64,000 nucleotides of DNA from Candidatus Eisenbacteria bacterium (GCA_016930695.1 JAFGGD010000054.1:1-64000), one strand, 5' to 3'; shown: positions 16,754 through 25,848, counted from the first letter of the stretch. A program made the numbers and translations. Notes: a model not told the origin generated them from the sequence alone.

Positions 16754-17770
16754 ATGGATCTGAACATTCTCTGGTTCAACCTGCTCGGCGTTCTCCTCGC
16801 CGGTTACGCCGTTTTGGACGGCTTCGACCTGGGCGTCGGCATCCTCCACCCGCTGGCCCGCAAGGACGCGGAGAAGCGAACCTTCATGAACGCCATCGGT
16901 CCGGTCTGGGACGGAAACGAGGTGTGGCTCATCACTTTCGGCGGCGCGCTCTTCGCCGCCTTCCCCCACGCCTACGCCACCGTCTTTTCCGGCTTCTATC
17001 TCGCCTTCATGCTTCTCCTCTTCGCGCTCATTTTCCGGGCCGTTTCGATGGAGTTCCGGAGCAAGGCGGAATCGCCGGTCTGGCGCGGTTTCTGGGACAA
17101 GATGTTCTTCGGCGGGAGCACCGTGGCGACGCTCCTTTTCGGCACCGCCGTGGGAGACTCGATCCACGGAATCCCGGTCGGCGCGGACATGGAGTACGCC
17201 GGCGGCTTCCTCGATCTGCTCCACCCCTACGCGCTCCTCGTCGGCGTGATGACCGTGGCGCTCTTCGCCATGCACGGCGCGCTCTACCTGGTCATGAAAA
17301 CCGACGGGGATCTGCTCGCCCGGGTGCGACGCGCGGCGGGGCGCGCCTTCACCGTCTATCTCGTCCTCTGGGCGGCGACCGCCGCGACCACCCTCGCCGC
17401 CCTCCCCGCGGCGCGTGAAACCGCACGGACGAACCCGGCGAGCTTCGCCATCCTCGCCCTCGGCCTCCTGGTGCTGGTCGGGATCCCGTTCTCGCTCCGG
17501 AAGGAGAAGCCCTTCCGGGCGTTTCTCCTCTCGTCGCTCCACATCGCGACGCTCGTCGGTCTCCTCGGAACCCACCTCTACCCGAACCTGGTGATCTCCA
17601 GCCTGAACCCGGAGTGGAACCTGACGATCCGAAACGCCGCCTCGTCGCCGCAGACTCTGCGCAACATGACGATCATCGCCCTCATCGGCGTGCCGCTGGT
17701 TCTGCTGTACACGGTGATCATCTACAGAACCTTCAAGGGCAAAGTGAAGTTGGGAGAGACGAGTTACTAG
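16754..17770 (+). CDS. cydB: cytochrome bd quinol oxidase subunit II
   Basis: A 338-aa polytopic partner of CydA. The N terminus (LFNLLGVLLAGYAVLDGFDLGVG) and the following GPVWDGNEVWLITFGGALFAAFP are the CydB signatures. About eight membrane helices are predicted. AGGAGGCGTGACGCC precedes the ATG inside the end of cydA. The pair gives high-affinity oxygen respiration, fitting a microaerobic or facultative life. An intrinsic terminator follows. Confidence 0.95.
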   Translation: MDLNILWFNLLGVLLAGYAVLDGFDLGVGILHPLARKDAEKRTFMNAIGPVWDGNEVWLITFGGALFAAFPHAYATVFSGFYLAFMLLLFALIFRAVSMEFRSKAESPVWRGFWDKMFFGGSTVATLLFGTAVGDSIHGIPVGADMEYAGGFLDLLHPYALLVGVMTVALFAMHGALYLVMKTDGDLLARVRRAAGRAFTVYLVLWAATAATTLAALPAARETARTNPASFAILALGLLVLVGIPFSLRKEKPFRAFLLSSLHIATLVGLLGTHLYPNLVISSLNPEWNLTIRNAASSPQTLRNMTIIALIGVPLVLLYTVIIYRTFKGKVKLGETSY

Positions 17771-17788
17771 CCGCGAAAACGGCATCGG

Positions 17789-17819
17789 GGGCGGGCCTTT
17801 CCGGGGGTCCGCCCTTTTT
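17789..17819 (+). terminator. intrinsic terminator after cydAB
   Basis: The 9-bp stem GGGCGGGCC / GGTCCGCCC (one G-U pair) is followed directly by TTTTT. It begins 19 bases after the cydB stop. Confidence 0.85.
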
Positions 17820-17849
17820 CGCGCGCCGCCGCCGCGCGCCCGGATTCGC

Positions 17850-17879
17850 TTGACAGCCCCTCGAACCGGAGCCTAGCTT
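17850..17879 (+). promoter_or_regulatory. sigma-70-type promoter of the acetyltransferase gene
   Basis: A perfect -35 (TTGACA), 18-base spacer, TAGCTT. Predicted initiation is about 30 bases before the ATG at 17916. Confidence 0.55.
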
Positions 17880-17915
17880 TCAGACACCAAACAACCCGCA
17901 ACCGGAGAGCGCGCC

Positions 17916-18446
17916 ATGTCTTACGGATGGATAGGCGAAAAGGTCCGGCTCGTCCCGCTGGACCGGGAGAAACACCTGGAGAACGCGATCCTCTGGCTGA
18001 ACGACCCGGAGGTGACGCGCTGGCTCCTGGTGGACATCCCCATCACGCGACTGCAGGAAGAACGTTATTTCGAGGAGAACATGGTCGCGCGGGAGGACCG
18101 CGTACAGTTCGCCGTGGAGACCCTCGGCGGGGAGCACATCGGTTTCACCGGGCTCTTCGAGATCAACCAGCGGCATCGCTCTTGCCGGAGCGGCATCGTG
18201 ATCGGGCCGCCGTCGAACTGGAGGAAGGGATACGGCCTCGACGCGATCCGCGTGCGCAGCCGCTTCGCTTTCGAGGCGCTCGGGCTCAGACTTCTTCTCA
18301 CCGAGGCGATGGCGGAGAACGAGGCGTCGGTGCGCGCCCTGCGGAAGGCGGGTTACCGGGAGCTGGGCGTCCTGCCGAAGCGCTACTGGAGGCGGGGCGC
18401 TTTCCGGGACGCCGTGCAGTTCTTCCTGGAGAGCCCGCTCGGCTGA
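17916..18446 (+). CDS. GNAT-family N-acetyltransferase, RimJ/RimL-like
   Basis: A 176-aa cytoplasmic acetyltransferase. It has the RimJ/RimL arrangement: an N-terminal LVPLDREKH, a central HIGFTGLFEINQRHRSCRSGIVIG strand pair, an acetyl-CoA loop region NWRKGYGLDAIRVRSRFAFEALGL and the closing AENEASVRALRKAGYRELG. Such enzymes acetylate ribosomal-protein N termini or small amines; the acceptor here is unknown. CCGGAGAG lies before the ATG. It is followed 53 bases later by the epimerase gene. Confidence 0.85.
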   Translation: MSYGWIGEKVRLVPLDREKHLENAILWLNDPEVTRWLLVDIPITRLQEERYFEENMVAREDRVQFAVETLGGEHIGFTGLFEINQRHRSCRSGIVIGPPSNWRKGYGLDAIRVRSRFAFEALGLRLLLTEAMAENEASVRALRKAGYRELGVLPKRYWRRGAFRDAVQFFLESPLG

Positions 18447-18499
18447 GTCCGACGGTGAAAGGGGCGCGGCGGGGACGGGCCGCGCCGGAGGGATGAATC

Positions 18500-19426
18500 A
18501 TGGGCGAGCCCACCGCTCTCGATTCCGCGATGCGCGTCGCCGTCACCGGATCGACCGGGCTCGTCGGGACGGCGCTCCTCGAATCCCTCGCCGCCGACGG
18601 GATCCACGCGGCGCGCCTCGTCCGGCGACGTCCGGGGGGAGCCGGCGAGATCGGATGGGACCCCGGGGCGGGAAGGATCGACGGCGACGCGCTGGAGGGG
18701 ATGGACGCGGTGGTTCATCTCGCCGGCGCGAGCATCGCCGCCGGACGGTGGAACGCGGCGCGCAAACGCCTCATCCGCGAGAGCCGCGTGCAAGGGACGC
18801 GCCTCCTGTCGGAGACCCTCGCCGGCCTGAACCGCAAACCGCGCGTCTTCCTCTCCGCTTCCGCCGTCGGGTACTACGGCGACCGCCGTGAAGAGCCGGT
18901 CGACGAGACGGCCGGCGCGGGAGAAGGCTTTCTCGCCGAGGTGTGCGCCGCATGGGAAGAGGCGGCCGGCCCGGCGCGAGACGCCGGCGTCCGCGTCGTC
19001 CATCCCCGAATCGGTTTCGTGCTGAGCGGGCGCGGCGGCGGGCTCCCCAAGATGCTCCTCCCCTTCCGTCTCGGCCTGGGCGGACGCATCGGGAACGGGC
19101 GGCAACGGGTGAGCTGGATCTCCCTCACGGACCTCGTCGGGATCCTCCGCTTCCTGATCCGCCGCGACGACATCCCCGGCCCGGTCAACGCGGTCTCTCC
19201 TCGATCGGTCACCAACGCGGAGCTGACCCGCGCCCTCGGACGCGCCCTCGGACGGCCGACCCCCTTCCCCGTCCCCGCGGCGATGATCGGCCTCCTCTTC
19301 GGCGAGATGGGGCGGGCCACGCTCCTCTCCGGTGCGCGGGTCCTTCCGGAGCGACTCGAAAGAGCCGGCTTCCGCTGGCGCCATTCGGACATCGACTCCG
19401 CGCTCCGCGCCGCGCTGGAGGAGTAG
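18500..19426 (+). CDS. TIGR01777-family NAD(P)-dependent epimerase, YfcH-like
   Basis: A 308-aa extended short-chain dehydrogenase. The Rossmann loop is VAVTGSTGLVGTALLESL at residues 12-29. VVHLAGASIAAGRW and LSASAVGYYGDR (Ser/Tyr region) are typical of this family, and the C-terminal domain contains NAVSPRSVTNAELTRALGRAL. The family substrate is unknown. The start at 18500 is favoured by GGAGGGATGAATC; an internal ATG at 18530 would begin nearer the Rossmann strand but has no ribosome site. Confidence 0.88.
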   Translation: MGEPTALDSAMRVAVTGSTGLVGTALLESLAADGIHAARLVRRRPGGAGEIGWDPGAGRIDGDALEGMDAVVHLAGASIAAGRWNAARKRLIRESRVQGTRLLSETLAGLNRKPRVFLSASAVGYYGDRREEPVDETAGAGEGFLAEVCAAWEEAAGPARDAGVRVVHPRIGFVLSGRGGGLPKMLLPFRLGLGGRIGNGRQRVSWISLTDLVGILRFLIRRDDIPGPVNAVSPRSVTNAELTRALGRALGRPTPFPVPAAMIGLLFGEMGRATLLSGARVLPERLERAGFRWRHSDIDSALRAALEE

Positions 19427-19521
19427 ACGGGGGGAGGAGAGAGAGGGTCTTCTCTTCTTCTCTCCCGCCCCCTGGACCCGCCCCGTCCCTCCTGATAGGA
19501 TAGAAACGACCGTTTTCAGAC

Positions 19522-20799
19522 ATGCAACCGAGGGAGGGTCGGCTCCTGAGCCCGCGCGCGAATCGCTTTATCCTTTACGGGATCCTCGCCGGCGTCGTCC
19601 TCGGCGCCTTGTCGGGCTGGGTCTTCGGCGAGCGAATGACGGCCGTCGATTGGATCGGCGGTTTCTTCCTGGACGCCCTTAAAATGATGGTCGTGCCGCT
19701 GGTGGTCTCGTCGATGATCGTGGGGATCACCGGGCTCGGAGACGTGCGCCGCCTCGGCCGGACCGGCGCCACCGCCATCCTGTACTATGTCGCCACCACC
19801 GGTCTGGCGGTCCTCCTCGGCATCATCCTGGTCAACATCATCCACCCCGGTTCCGCGTTCGAATGGGCGGGCGGCGCGATGCCCGACGCGGTCCTCGGCA
19901 AGGAAACCACCGGCATCATCGATGTCTTTCGCTCCCTGGTCACGCCCAACCTGATCCGGGCCGCCGCGGACACCCAGATCCTGCCGCTCATCGTGTTCTC
20001 GCTCCTCTTCGGGGCCGTGCTCACCACGATCGGCGAGAAGGGGCGGCCGGTGATCCGCTTCTTCGACGGCGTCAACGAGGCGATCCTGAAGATCGTGCTC
20101 CTGGTTCTTTTCATCGCGCCGGTGGGCGTGTTCGCTTTGGTCGCCTCCCGGCTCGGGCAGGCGGGGGGCGGCGGCGCCTTCGTCGCCGAAGTATCCAAGA
20201 TCGGCCTCTACGCGCTGACGGTGATCGTCGGCCTTTTCCTCCACGGCGCGGTGACGCTGCCGCTGATCCTGTTCTTCGTGGCGCGGCGCAATCCCTGGAG
20301 ATACCTGTGCGACGTGGCGCCGGCGGTGGGGACCGCTTTCTCCACCGCCTCCAGCTCGGCCACGTTGCCGGTCACCATCGAATGCTGCGAGAACCGCGGC
20401 GGCCTCTCCAAACGCTCCTCCTACTTCATCCTCCCTCTCGGCGCGACGATCAACATGGACGGCACCGCCCTCTACGAATCGGTGGCGGCGATCTTCATCG
20501 CCCAGGCGGTCGGCCACCCCCTTTCGGCGGCGAACCAGGTGGTGATCTTCCTGACCGCCACGCTCGCCTCCATCGGCGCCGCCGGCATTCCCCAGGCGGG
20601 GCTCGTCACGATGGTGATCGTGCTCCGCGCCGTCGGCCTCCCCCTCGAAGGGATCGGCATGATCCTCGCGATCGATTGGTTCCTCGACCGGTGCCGCACA
20701 GCGGTGAACGTTTGGGGCGACACGGTGGGGGCGGCGGTTCTCGATCGGATCGATCCCGTATGCGAAGGCGCGCCCGGTGAATTCGAGTCGCCCCGATGA
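19522..20799 (+). CDS. dicarboxylate/amino acid:cation symporter (DAACS family)
   Basis: A 425-aa inner-membrane secondary transporter of the GltP/DctA/Glt-Ph family. It carries the serine-rich hairpin motif TASSSATLPVT, the substrate/Na+ motif NMDGTALYE and DRCRTAVNVWGD near the end, where Asp and Arg help set substrate selectivity. It therefore takes up C4-dicarboxylates or acidic amino acids with Na+ or H+. The start is the least certain part: only a weak ribosome site precedes the ATG. The stop overlaps the next start (ATGA). Confidence 0.9.
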   Translation: MQPREGRLLSPRANRFILYGILAGVVLGALSGWVFGERMTAVDWIGGFFLDALKMMVVPLVVSSMIVGITGLGDVRRLGRTGATAILYYVATTGLAVLLGIILVNIIHPGSAFEWAGGAMPDAVLGKETTGIIDVFRSLVTPNLIRAAADTQILPLIVFSLLFGAVLTTIGEKGRPVIRFFDGVNEAILKIVLLVLFIAPVGVFALVASRLGQAGGGGAFVAEVSKIGLYALTVIVGLFLHGAVTLPLILFFVARRNPWRYLCDVAPAVGTAFSTASSSATLPVTIECCENRGGLSKRSSYFILPLGATINMDGTALYESVAAIFIAQAVGHPLSAANQVVIFLTATLASIGAAGIPQAGLVTMVIVLRAVGLPLEGIGMILAIDWFLDRCRTAVNVWGDTVGAAVLDRIDPVCEGAPGEFESPR

Positions 20800-22169
20800 C
20801 GCCCCTCCGTTTCCGGGAGATCTTCCGTTTCTATCTCCCGCTGATGCTCACTTCGCAGATGATGACCCTCTCGGGACCGCTCATCAATATGGGGGTGGGG
20901 CGCTCCGCCGATCCGAAACCGGAGTTCGCCGGCTTTTGGCTCGGCTTCACCGTGACCATGTTTATCGAGAGCCCGACGCTGATCATGCAACCCGTGTCGG
21001 CGGCGCTCATCGGCGGAAAGCGTTCCCTCCGCCGCCTTGTTCTCGTCTCGGCGCTGCTCGGTCTCGCCGCGGCGGCGGTGATCCTCCTGGTCGCCCTCAC
21101 CCCCGCCGGGGGCTTCCTCTTCTCCCGCGTGATCCCCACGACGGAACGAGCGGCGGTGGTCGCCCGCCGGGTGATGATCGTCCTCTCGCCGGTCCCCATC
21201 TGGATCGCCTTCCGCGCCGTCGCGAACGCCCTCGCCCTTCGGGAAAAACGGACCGGACTGATCGCCATGGCGACCGGCTGCCGCCTGCTGGTGATCGCCA
21301 TCCTGATCGCCCTTGCCGCGGGGGGCTCTCTCGGCGTCCCCGGCGCGGAGTCGGGCGCACTTGCCCTCACCGCGGGCATCGCCGTGGAGACCCTCTTCAT
21401 CGCCGCCGCGACGCGCCGCTTCTGGAGAGGAGACCGCGCCGGCGCGCCGGCGGGGGACGACCCGGACCTTCCCTACCGCGAGATCGTCGCCGTCGCCTTT
21501 CCCCTCGCCGTCTCCGCCTGGGTTTGGTCTACCATCCGTCCCCTCATCAACGCGATCCTCGGCCTGCTCCCCGATCCGGAACTCGCCCAGGCCGGATTCG
21601 GCGTGGTGACACCCCTCCTCCTTCTCACCTCCTCGGCGCTCTGGGCGCTGCAGAACGTCACCCTCATTCTGCCGGAGTGCCGCGAGGACCTCCGCAAGGT
21701 TCTCCATTTCGCCGCCGCCGCGACATTCTTCTTCATCGCCCTCATCACCCTCTTCCTCTTCACGCCGATCCGCGACCTCCTCCTGGACCGATTTTTCAAC
21801 CTCTCCATCGAGATGCGCGCCGTAGTGGCGCCGGCGCTTTTCCTGATCCTACTGGAGCCTCTCTTCCTCACCGCCCGCGCCTCGGCGCAGGGACTACTCG
21901 TCCGCGCCCGCCGTACCGGAGTCTTCTCCGTCATCAGTCTCGGGAAAATCCTCGTTCTCGGATTGACCGGCTACCTGGCGGTTCGAACCGATCCGAGCCT
22001 GAACGGCGCGTTCCTCGCGACGGCGCTCTTCGTCGGCGGCGAACTTTTCGACGGTGTTTTTTATGTATTAAAGGCTCGTTCGGTGGTGCTCTCCGGGGGG
22101 CTCTTCGCGCACGTGGCGCCCGCACCGGCCGGCGCCGCGCCGGAAGGGGACCCGGCGGTGGAGGCGTGA
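20796..22169 (+). CDS. MATE/MOP-superfamily transporter, possibly ANKH-like
   Basis: A 457-aa membrane protein with about twelve predicted helices arranged as two similar halves. Each half begins with the same idea: FYLPLMLTSQMMTLSGPLINMG near residue 12 and VAFPLAVSAWVWSTIRPLINAI near 230. That two-half design is the MOP/MATE fold. The halves recall the progressive ankylosis (ANKH) branch more than NorM drug exporters, but this is a visual judgement. The substrate is unknown. It is translationally coupled to the DAACS symporter by an ATGA overlap and ends 40 bases before a convergent gene. Confidence 0.7.
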   Translation: MTPLRFREIFRFYLPLMLTSQMMTLSGPLINMGVGRSADPKPEFAGFWLGFTVTMFIESPTLIMQPVSAALIGGKRSLRRLVLVSALLGLAAAAVILLVALTPAGGFLFSRVIPTTERAAVVARRVMIVLSPVPIWIAFRAVANALALREKRTGLIAMATGCRLLVIAILIALAAGGSLGVPGAESGALALTAGIAVETLFIAAATRRFWRGDRAGAPAGDDPDLPYREIVAVAFPLAVSAWVWSTIRPLINAILGLLPDPELAQAGFGVVTPLLLLTSSALWALQNVTLILPECREDLRKVLHFAAAATFFFIALITLFLFTPIRDLLLDRFFNLSIEMRAVVAPALFLILLEPLFLTARASAQGLLVRARRTGVFSVISLGKILVLGLTGYLAVRTDPSLNGAFLATALFVGGELFDGVFYVLKARSVVLSGGLFAHVAPAPAGAAPEGDPAVEA

Positions 22170-22209
22170 AAAAAAGGGGGTCCGGCGCGCGAGAGACGCG
22201 CGACGGAAA

Positions 22210-23082
22210 TCAACGAAGAAGGACCGCCCGCCCGGTCGCGTGAACGCCGCCCGCCTCGAGACGGATCAGATAGATCCCGCTCGGCGCCGCCCGGCCCGAG
22301 TCGCCCCTCCCGTCCCAGACCACCTCTCTCTCCCCCCCATCGAAGAATTCATCCGCCAGAATCGCCACGAGACGCCCCCGCGTGTCGTACACGGCGAGAA
22401 GGACCGGAAGCGATTCGGGAAGAAGAAAGCGGACGGTCACTTTTGGGTTAAAGGGGTTGGGAAGGACCGGAAGGAGCGCGGGAGCGGAAGGGGGCGACTC
22501 GACCGCGGCGGAGGGGAAGGGGGGCGGCGGCGCGGAGTCGGGCGGGGCGCCGGGATCGAGTGAGTCCGCGGGTGCGTCGGTCGTGTCGGGCGGGACGGGG
22601 GGGGCGCCGGGATCGAGTGAGTCCGCGGCAGCGTGGGCGAAAACACGGATCTCCGGCCACACACCGCCCTCTCCGTCCGCTCCGTCGGACCAAGGCGTGG
22701 CGACTGCGTACGACTCCACCGATCGCGCCGGAAGCTCGTCGAAAAAGAGCCAGCCCCCGGCCAGCATGGACGCCGCGAAATCCTCACCGTAAAGAGCGGA
22801 GAGGCGACTCGCCGTCTCCGGGTCCGTCTCTCCGGCCGCTTCATCCGCCCCGGCGCGCCGCCATACCGAATAGCGGACCGGCGCCGTTCCGTCGATCGGG
22901 ACGGCCGCGGTTCCTTCCCAAGAGAGGATCGCCGCACGGTCCGCACGCCCGCCCCCCTCCGCGACGAGCCGCGGTTCCGGTTCGGAAGCATCGGCGGCCG
23001 GTAGCGCGAACAGAAGCGCCACGACCGCGGCCACGGCCGCCGTCCGGAGCCCCTCTCGTCTATGGAAAACAATAAACGGCAC
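22210..23082 (-). CDS. secreted protein with FlgD-Ig-like C-terminal sorting module
   Basis: A 290-aa exported protein starting with GTG (GGGAGGCGACC upstream; the next ATG would lose the signal peptide). The signal peptide ends near ALPAADA. A beta-rich region of unknown function (about 33-155) is followed by a Pro/Asp linker with ADSLDPGAPP written twice. The C-terminal module has PNPFNPKVTVRFLLPE, VYDTRGRLVAIL, VVWDGRGDSGRAAPSGIYLIRLEAGG and the end AVLLR. That module recurs in three other proteins of this window and resembles T9SS type-A/FlgD-Ig sorting domains. Where the protein is finally placed is inferred, not shown. Confidence 0.75.
   Translation of the reverse strand: MPFIVFHRREGLRTAAVAAVVALLFALPAADASEPEPRLVAEGGGRADRAAILSWEGTAAVPIDGTAPVRYSVWRRAGADEAAGETDPETASRLSALYGEDFAASMLAGGWLFFDELPARSVESYAVATPWSDGADGEGGVWPEIRVFAHAAADSLDPGAPPVPPDTTDAPADSLDPGAPPDSAPPPPFPSAAVESPPSAPALLPVLPNPFNPKVTVRFLLPESLPVLLAVYDTRGRLVAILADEFFDGGEREVVWDGRGDSGRAAPSGIYLIRLEAGGVHATGRAVLLR
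22544..22628. repeat. 28-bp direct repeat encoding the ADSLDPGAPP linker
   Basis: Two identical 28-base copies (22544-22571 and 22601-22628) lie 57 bases, or 19 codons, apart inside the linker of the secreted protein, giving a duplicated ADSLDPGAPP. An in-frame slippage or duplication product. Confidence 0.85.
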
Positions 23083-23183
23083 GGTCGCCTCCCGCCGGCC
23101 GTCGAGTCACCGGCCTCTCCCTGCTTGTAGGATAACCCACCCGGAGCGAATCGCCCAACACGGCGGCACCGGCCCCGGGCTTC

Positions 23184-24182
23184 CTAACGCCGTCGCCGAA
23201 TGACGAGCCAGAGGAAGAAGGGACCGCCGAGGAGCGCGGTCAGGATCCCGACGGGGAGTTCCGTTTCGGCGAGAACGTTGCGGGCGACCACGTCGCACAC
23301 CACGAGGAAGGGGCCGCCGATCAGCACGGAGCCGGCGATCAGGTAACCGTGGGAGAGGCCGAGCAGATAGCGGAGCGCGTGAGGGACGATCAGTCCGACG
23401 AATCCGATCGGTCCGCAGGTCGCCACGGTCGCGGCGGTGAGAAAGGAGGCGGCCAGATAGACATGAAGCCGCACGCGATCGACCCGCACTCCCCGGCTCC
23501 GGGCGATCTCCTCGCCGGAGACGAGCAGGTCCAGGTCGCGCCGGAGGTAGAAAAGCGTCGCCGTCCCGACGAGAAAAGCGGGGAAAACGGTGAGCGCCGG
23601 CGCGTAACCGATCGTATCGAGGCGCCCCATCATCCAGCGGACCACACGATAAGTCTCGGTGAAGTCGGCGAAATACTGCGCCGTCAGAAGAAGCGCCGCG
23701 AAGAAGTAGGAGAGCGCCACCCCGGCGAGGAGAAGGTGAAGCGTGGAAAGGCCGGCGCCACGCCGCGCGAGGCCGTAGAGAAGCGCAACCACCAGGAGCG
23801 CGAAAGCGAGGGCGAAGAGGGCGGTCCCGTCCAGACCGAACAGGACACCCTCGACGCCGAGAAGCACCGCCACCGAAGCGCCGAATGCGGCGCCGGAGCT
23901 GACGCCGAGGGTGAAGGGGGTCGCGAGCGGGTTCCGGAAAAGCGCCTGGAAGGAGAGCCCTGCCAGAGAGAGGGAAGCCCCGGCGAGAAGGCCGAGCAGC
24001 AGCCTCGGCACCCGCAGCGTCCAGAAGATGAAGAATCGCGTCGTTCCTTTATCTCCGAATAAATCGTCGAGGCCGATCGGTTCGCGCCCGAAGAAAGGGG
24101 CGGCGAGAAGGACCGTCACGAAAAGAACGGCGCAGAGCGCCAGAAAGCCCGCCCGCCCGTCCCGCGGCCTCCGTCCGCTCAT
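23184..24182 (-). CDS. iron-siderophore/cobalamin ABC transporter permease (FecCD/BtuC family)
   Basis: A 332-aa inner-membrane permease with about nine to ten helices. Family stretches are visible: LRVPRLLLGLLAGASLSLAG, FQALFRNPLATPFTLGVSSGAAFGAS and CGPIGFVGLIVPHALRYLLG. It forms the channel of a type II ABC importer with the ATPase encoded just upstream; their genes overlap in ATGA. Cobalamin or ferric siderophore is the cargo of the family. I favour corrinoid because of the binding protein, but the sequence does not settle it. Confidence 0.88.
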   Translation of the reverse strand: MSGRRPRDGRAGFLALCAVLFVTVLLAAPFFGREPIGLDDLFGDKGTTRFFIFWTLRVPRLLLGLLAGASLSLAGLSFQALFRNPLATPFTLGVSSGAAFGASVAVLLGVEGVLFGLDGTALFALAFALLVVALLYGLARRGAGLSTLHLLLAGVALSYFFAALLLTAQYFADFTETYRVVRWMMGRLDTIGYAPALTVFPAFLVGTATLFYLRRDLDLLVSGEEIARSRGVRVDRVRLHVYLAASFLTAATVATCGPIGFVGLIVPHALRYLLGLSHGYLIAGSVLIGGPFLVVCDVVARNVLAETELPVGILTALLGGPFFLWLVIRRRR

Positions 24183-24964
24183 TCCTCATACTCCCCGGGG
24201 AGAACGATCATTCCCCCCGTCACCGGATGGGGCGCTAAAAGGAAGCGCGCGCCGTAGATCTCCTCGAGCGCCTCCACTCGTGCGATCGCCTCCGGGATTC
24301 CCTCCCGAACCACGCGGCCGTCACGAAGCGCGACGATCCGGTCCGCGGAAAGGAGCGCGCGGTTCACCTCGTGCGTGACGATCAGAAGCGCCAATCCCCT
24401 CTCCCTCCGCGCCCGGTCCAGTACGCGAAAGATCGCCTCCCGCGAGGTGGGATCGAGGAATGTGGTCGGCTCGTCCACCAGGAGGAGACGGGCGTCCTGG
24501 GCGAGCGCCGCCGCGATCAGAATCGCCTGCTGCTCTCCTCCGGAAAGCGTATCGAAGGGCCGGTCCGCGTAATCGAGAGCGCCTACCTCGCCGAGCGCCC
24601 TCTCCACCCGCCGCCGGTCCTCTTCGCGATGGGGCCGCCACACCGACAGGTAAGGGTACCGCGCCTGCGCCGCCATCTCCCTCCCGGTGTAAGGGATCTC
24701 CGCGTCACGCACCTGGGGGACATAGGCGACCCGGCGGGCCGCTTCGCGCGGATCGAGTCGGGTTCGGTCCTCGCCGCGGAGGAAAACCGTCCCCGGAGGC
24801 GGCGGCAAGACACCCGCGACGTGCCTCAGGAGGGTAGACTTGCCCGCGCCGTTGGGACCGATCAGGGCGACGGACTCCCCCTCGCCGACACGGAGTGAAA
24901 CGCCGCGCAGTATCTCGCGCTCGCCCCGCCTGCACCGCAGCGACTCGACTCGGAGCACGATCAA
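24179..24964 (-). CDS. ABC transporter ATPase (BtuD/FecE-like)
   Basis: A 261-aa cytoplasmic ATPase. Walker A is GPNGAGKS, the signature is LSGGEQQ, Walker B is LLLVDEPTTFLD and the switch His is in VTHEVN. I place the start at a TTG that overlaps the binding-protein stop (TTGA), with GGAGG four bases upstream; the GTG two codons later is nearly as good. The frame runs further upstream inside the binding-protein gene but that part is low-complexity. It powers the permease encoded next. Confidence 0.88.
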   Translation of the reverse strand: MIVLRVESLRCRRGEREILRGVSLRVGEGESVALIGPNGAGKSTLLRHVAGVLPPPPGTVFLRGEDRTRLDPREAARRVAYVPQVRDAEIPYTGREMAAQARYPYLSVWRPHREEDRRRVERALGEVGALDYADRPFDTLSGGEQQAILIAAALAQDARLLLVDEPTTFLDPTSREAIFRVLDRARRERGLALLIVTHEVNRALLSADRIVALRDGRVVREGIPEAIARVEALEEIYGARFLLAPHPVTGGMIVLPGEYEE

Positions 24965-25848
24965 CCCGCCTCCCGAAGCGCCGCGCCGAGTTCCTCGACG
25001 ATCCGCGCCATCCTCGGCCCGGGAACCAAAAGATGGTCGCCGACCAGGACGTACACGCGCCCCTCCTCCGCCGCCTTCAGACCCGGGAGCGTCGCCCAAG
25101 CCGCGCGGGCGAGACTTCGCTCCGTCTCCTGATCCGTCCCGTCCGGGCGCAGCTCGATGATCACTTCCGGGTTCTTATGGAGGATCTCCTCGACGCTCAC
25201 CTCGGGATAGCGGGCCAACGCATTCTCGAACACGTTTCTCCCCCCGGCCCGGAAGAGCAATTCGTTCAGGAAAGTGCCCGGTCCTACGGCGAAAACGTCC
25301 TCGATCCGGCGCCCGGCGCGGCTGACGACGATCATCGTCCGCCGACGGATCGACGGGGGAGCGCTCCGTACCGCCTCCATCCTCCCGCGGATGGAATCGA
25401 CGAGCGCCGCCGCCCGATCCGCCCGGCCCGTCGCCCCTCCGATCCGCTCGATGGAATCGAGGACGTCCTCCACCGTGTCGTTCCTCACCGTCAGCGAGCG
25501 GATTCCGCGCGAAGAGAGCTTCTCCCCGAGGCCGCCGTGCGCCGGCAGCATCAGAACCAGGTTCGGCTCGAGCGCGAACATGCGTTCCAGATTCGGATTG
25601 AGGAGCGCCCCCACCTTCGGCTTCTCCGCCGCCTCGGGCGGATAACGGCAGAAATCGGTCACGCCGACGACGCGCCCCCCCAATCCGAGACGGAAAACGA
25701 TCTCCGTCAGGTTGGGGGAGAGGGAGAGTATGCGCAGAGAGTCCGGGGAGAGGTCGGAGGATTCTCGGCCACCCGGCGTCGTTTCCCTGAAACGGAAAAA
25801 GAGAAGGATCGGAACGAGAAGGATGACGAGAAAGAGCCACCTGCGCAA
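24961..25848 (-). CDS. periplasmic binding protein of the BtuF/FecB type, membrane-tethered
   Basis: A 295-aa substrate-binding protein. I choose a TTG start at 25848, preceded by AAGGAG and seven bases; it gives an N-terminal hydrophobic helix (WLFLVILLVPILLFF) that looks like an uncleaved anchor or signal. The mature part follows the two-lobe BtuF pattern: RILSLSPNLTEIVFRLGLGGRVVGVTDFC, then GALLNPNLERMFALEPNLVL and later YPEVSVEEILHKNPEVII. It is the first gene of a three-gene importer operon. The frame stays open to 26055, but the upstream part is Arg/Pro-rich and unsupported. Confidence 0.82.
   Translation of the reverse strand: MRRWLFLVILLVPILLFFRFRETTPGGRESSDLSPDSLRILSLSPNLTEIVFRLGLGGRVVGVTDFCRYPPEAAEKPKVGALLNPNLERMFALEPNLVLMLPAHGGLGEKLSSRGIRSLTVRNDTVEDVLDSIERIGGATGRADRAAALVDSIRGRMEAVRSAPPSIRRRTMIVVSRAGRRIEDVFAVGPGTFLNELLFRAGGRNVFENALARYPEVSVEEILHKNPEVIIELRPDGTDQETERSLARAAWATLPGLKAAEEGRVYVLVGDHLLVPGPRMARIVEELGAALREAG

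Noticed and set aside
15373-17770. cydAB as part of the unusual haem system
   Set aside because: All bd-oxidase signatures are normal and the operon has its own promoter and terminator; it is ordinary and far from the octahaem operon.
19430-19480. terminator after the epimerase gene
   Set aside because: GGGGGAGGAGAGAGA and TCTCTCC-type arms can pair, but no T-run follows on the plus strand.
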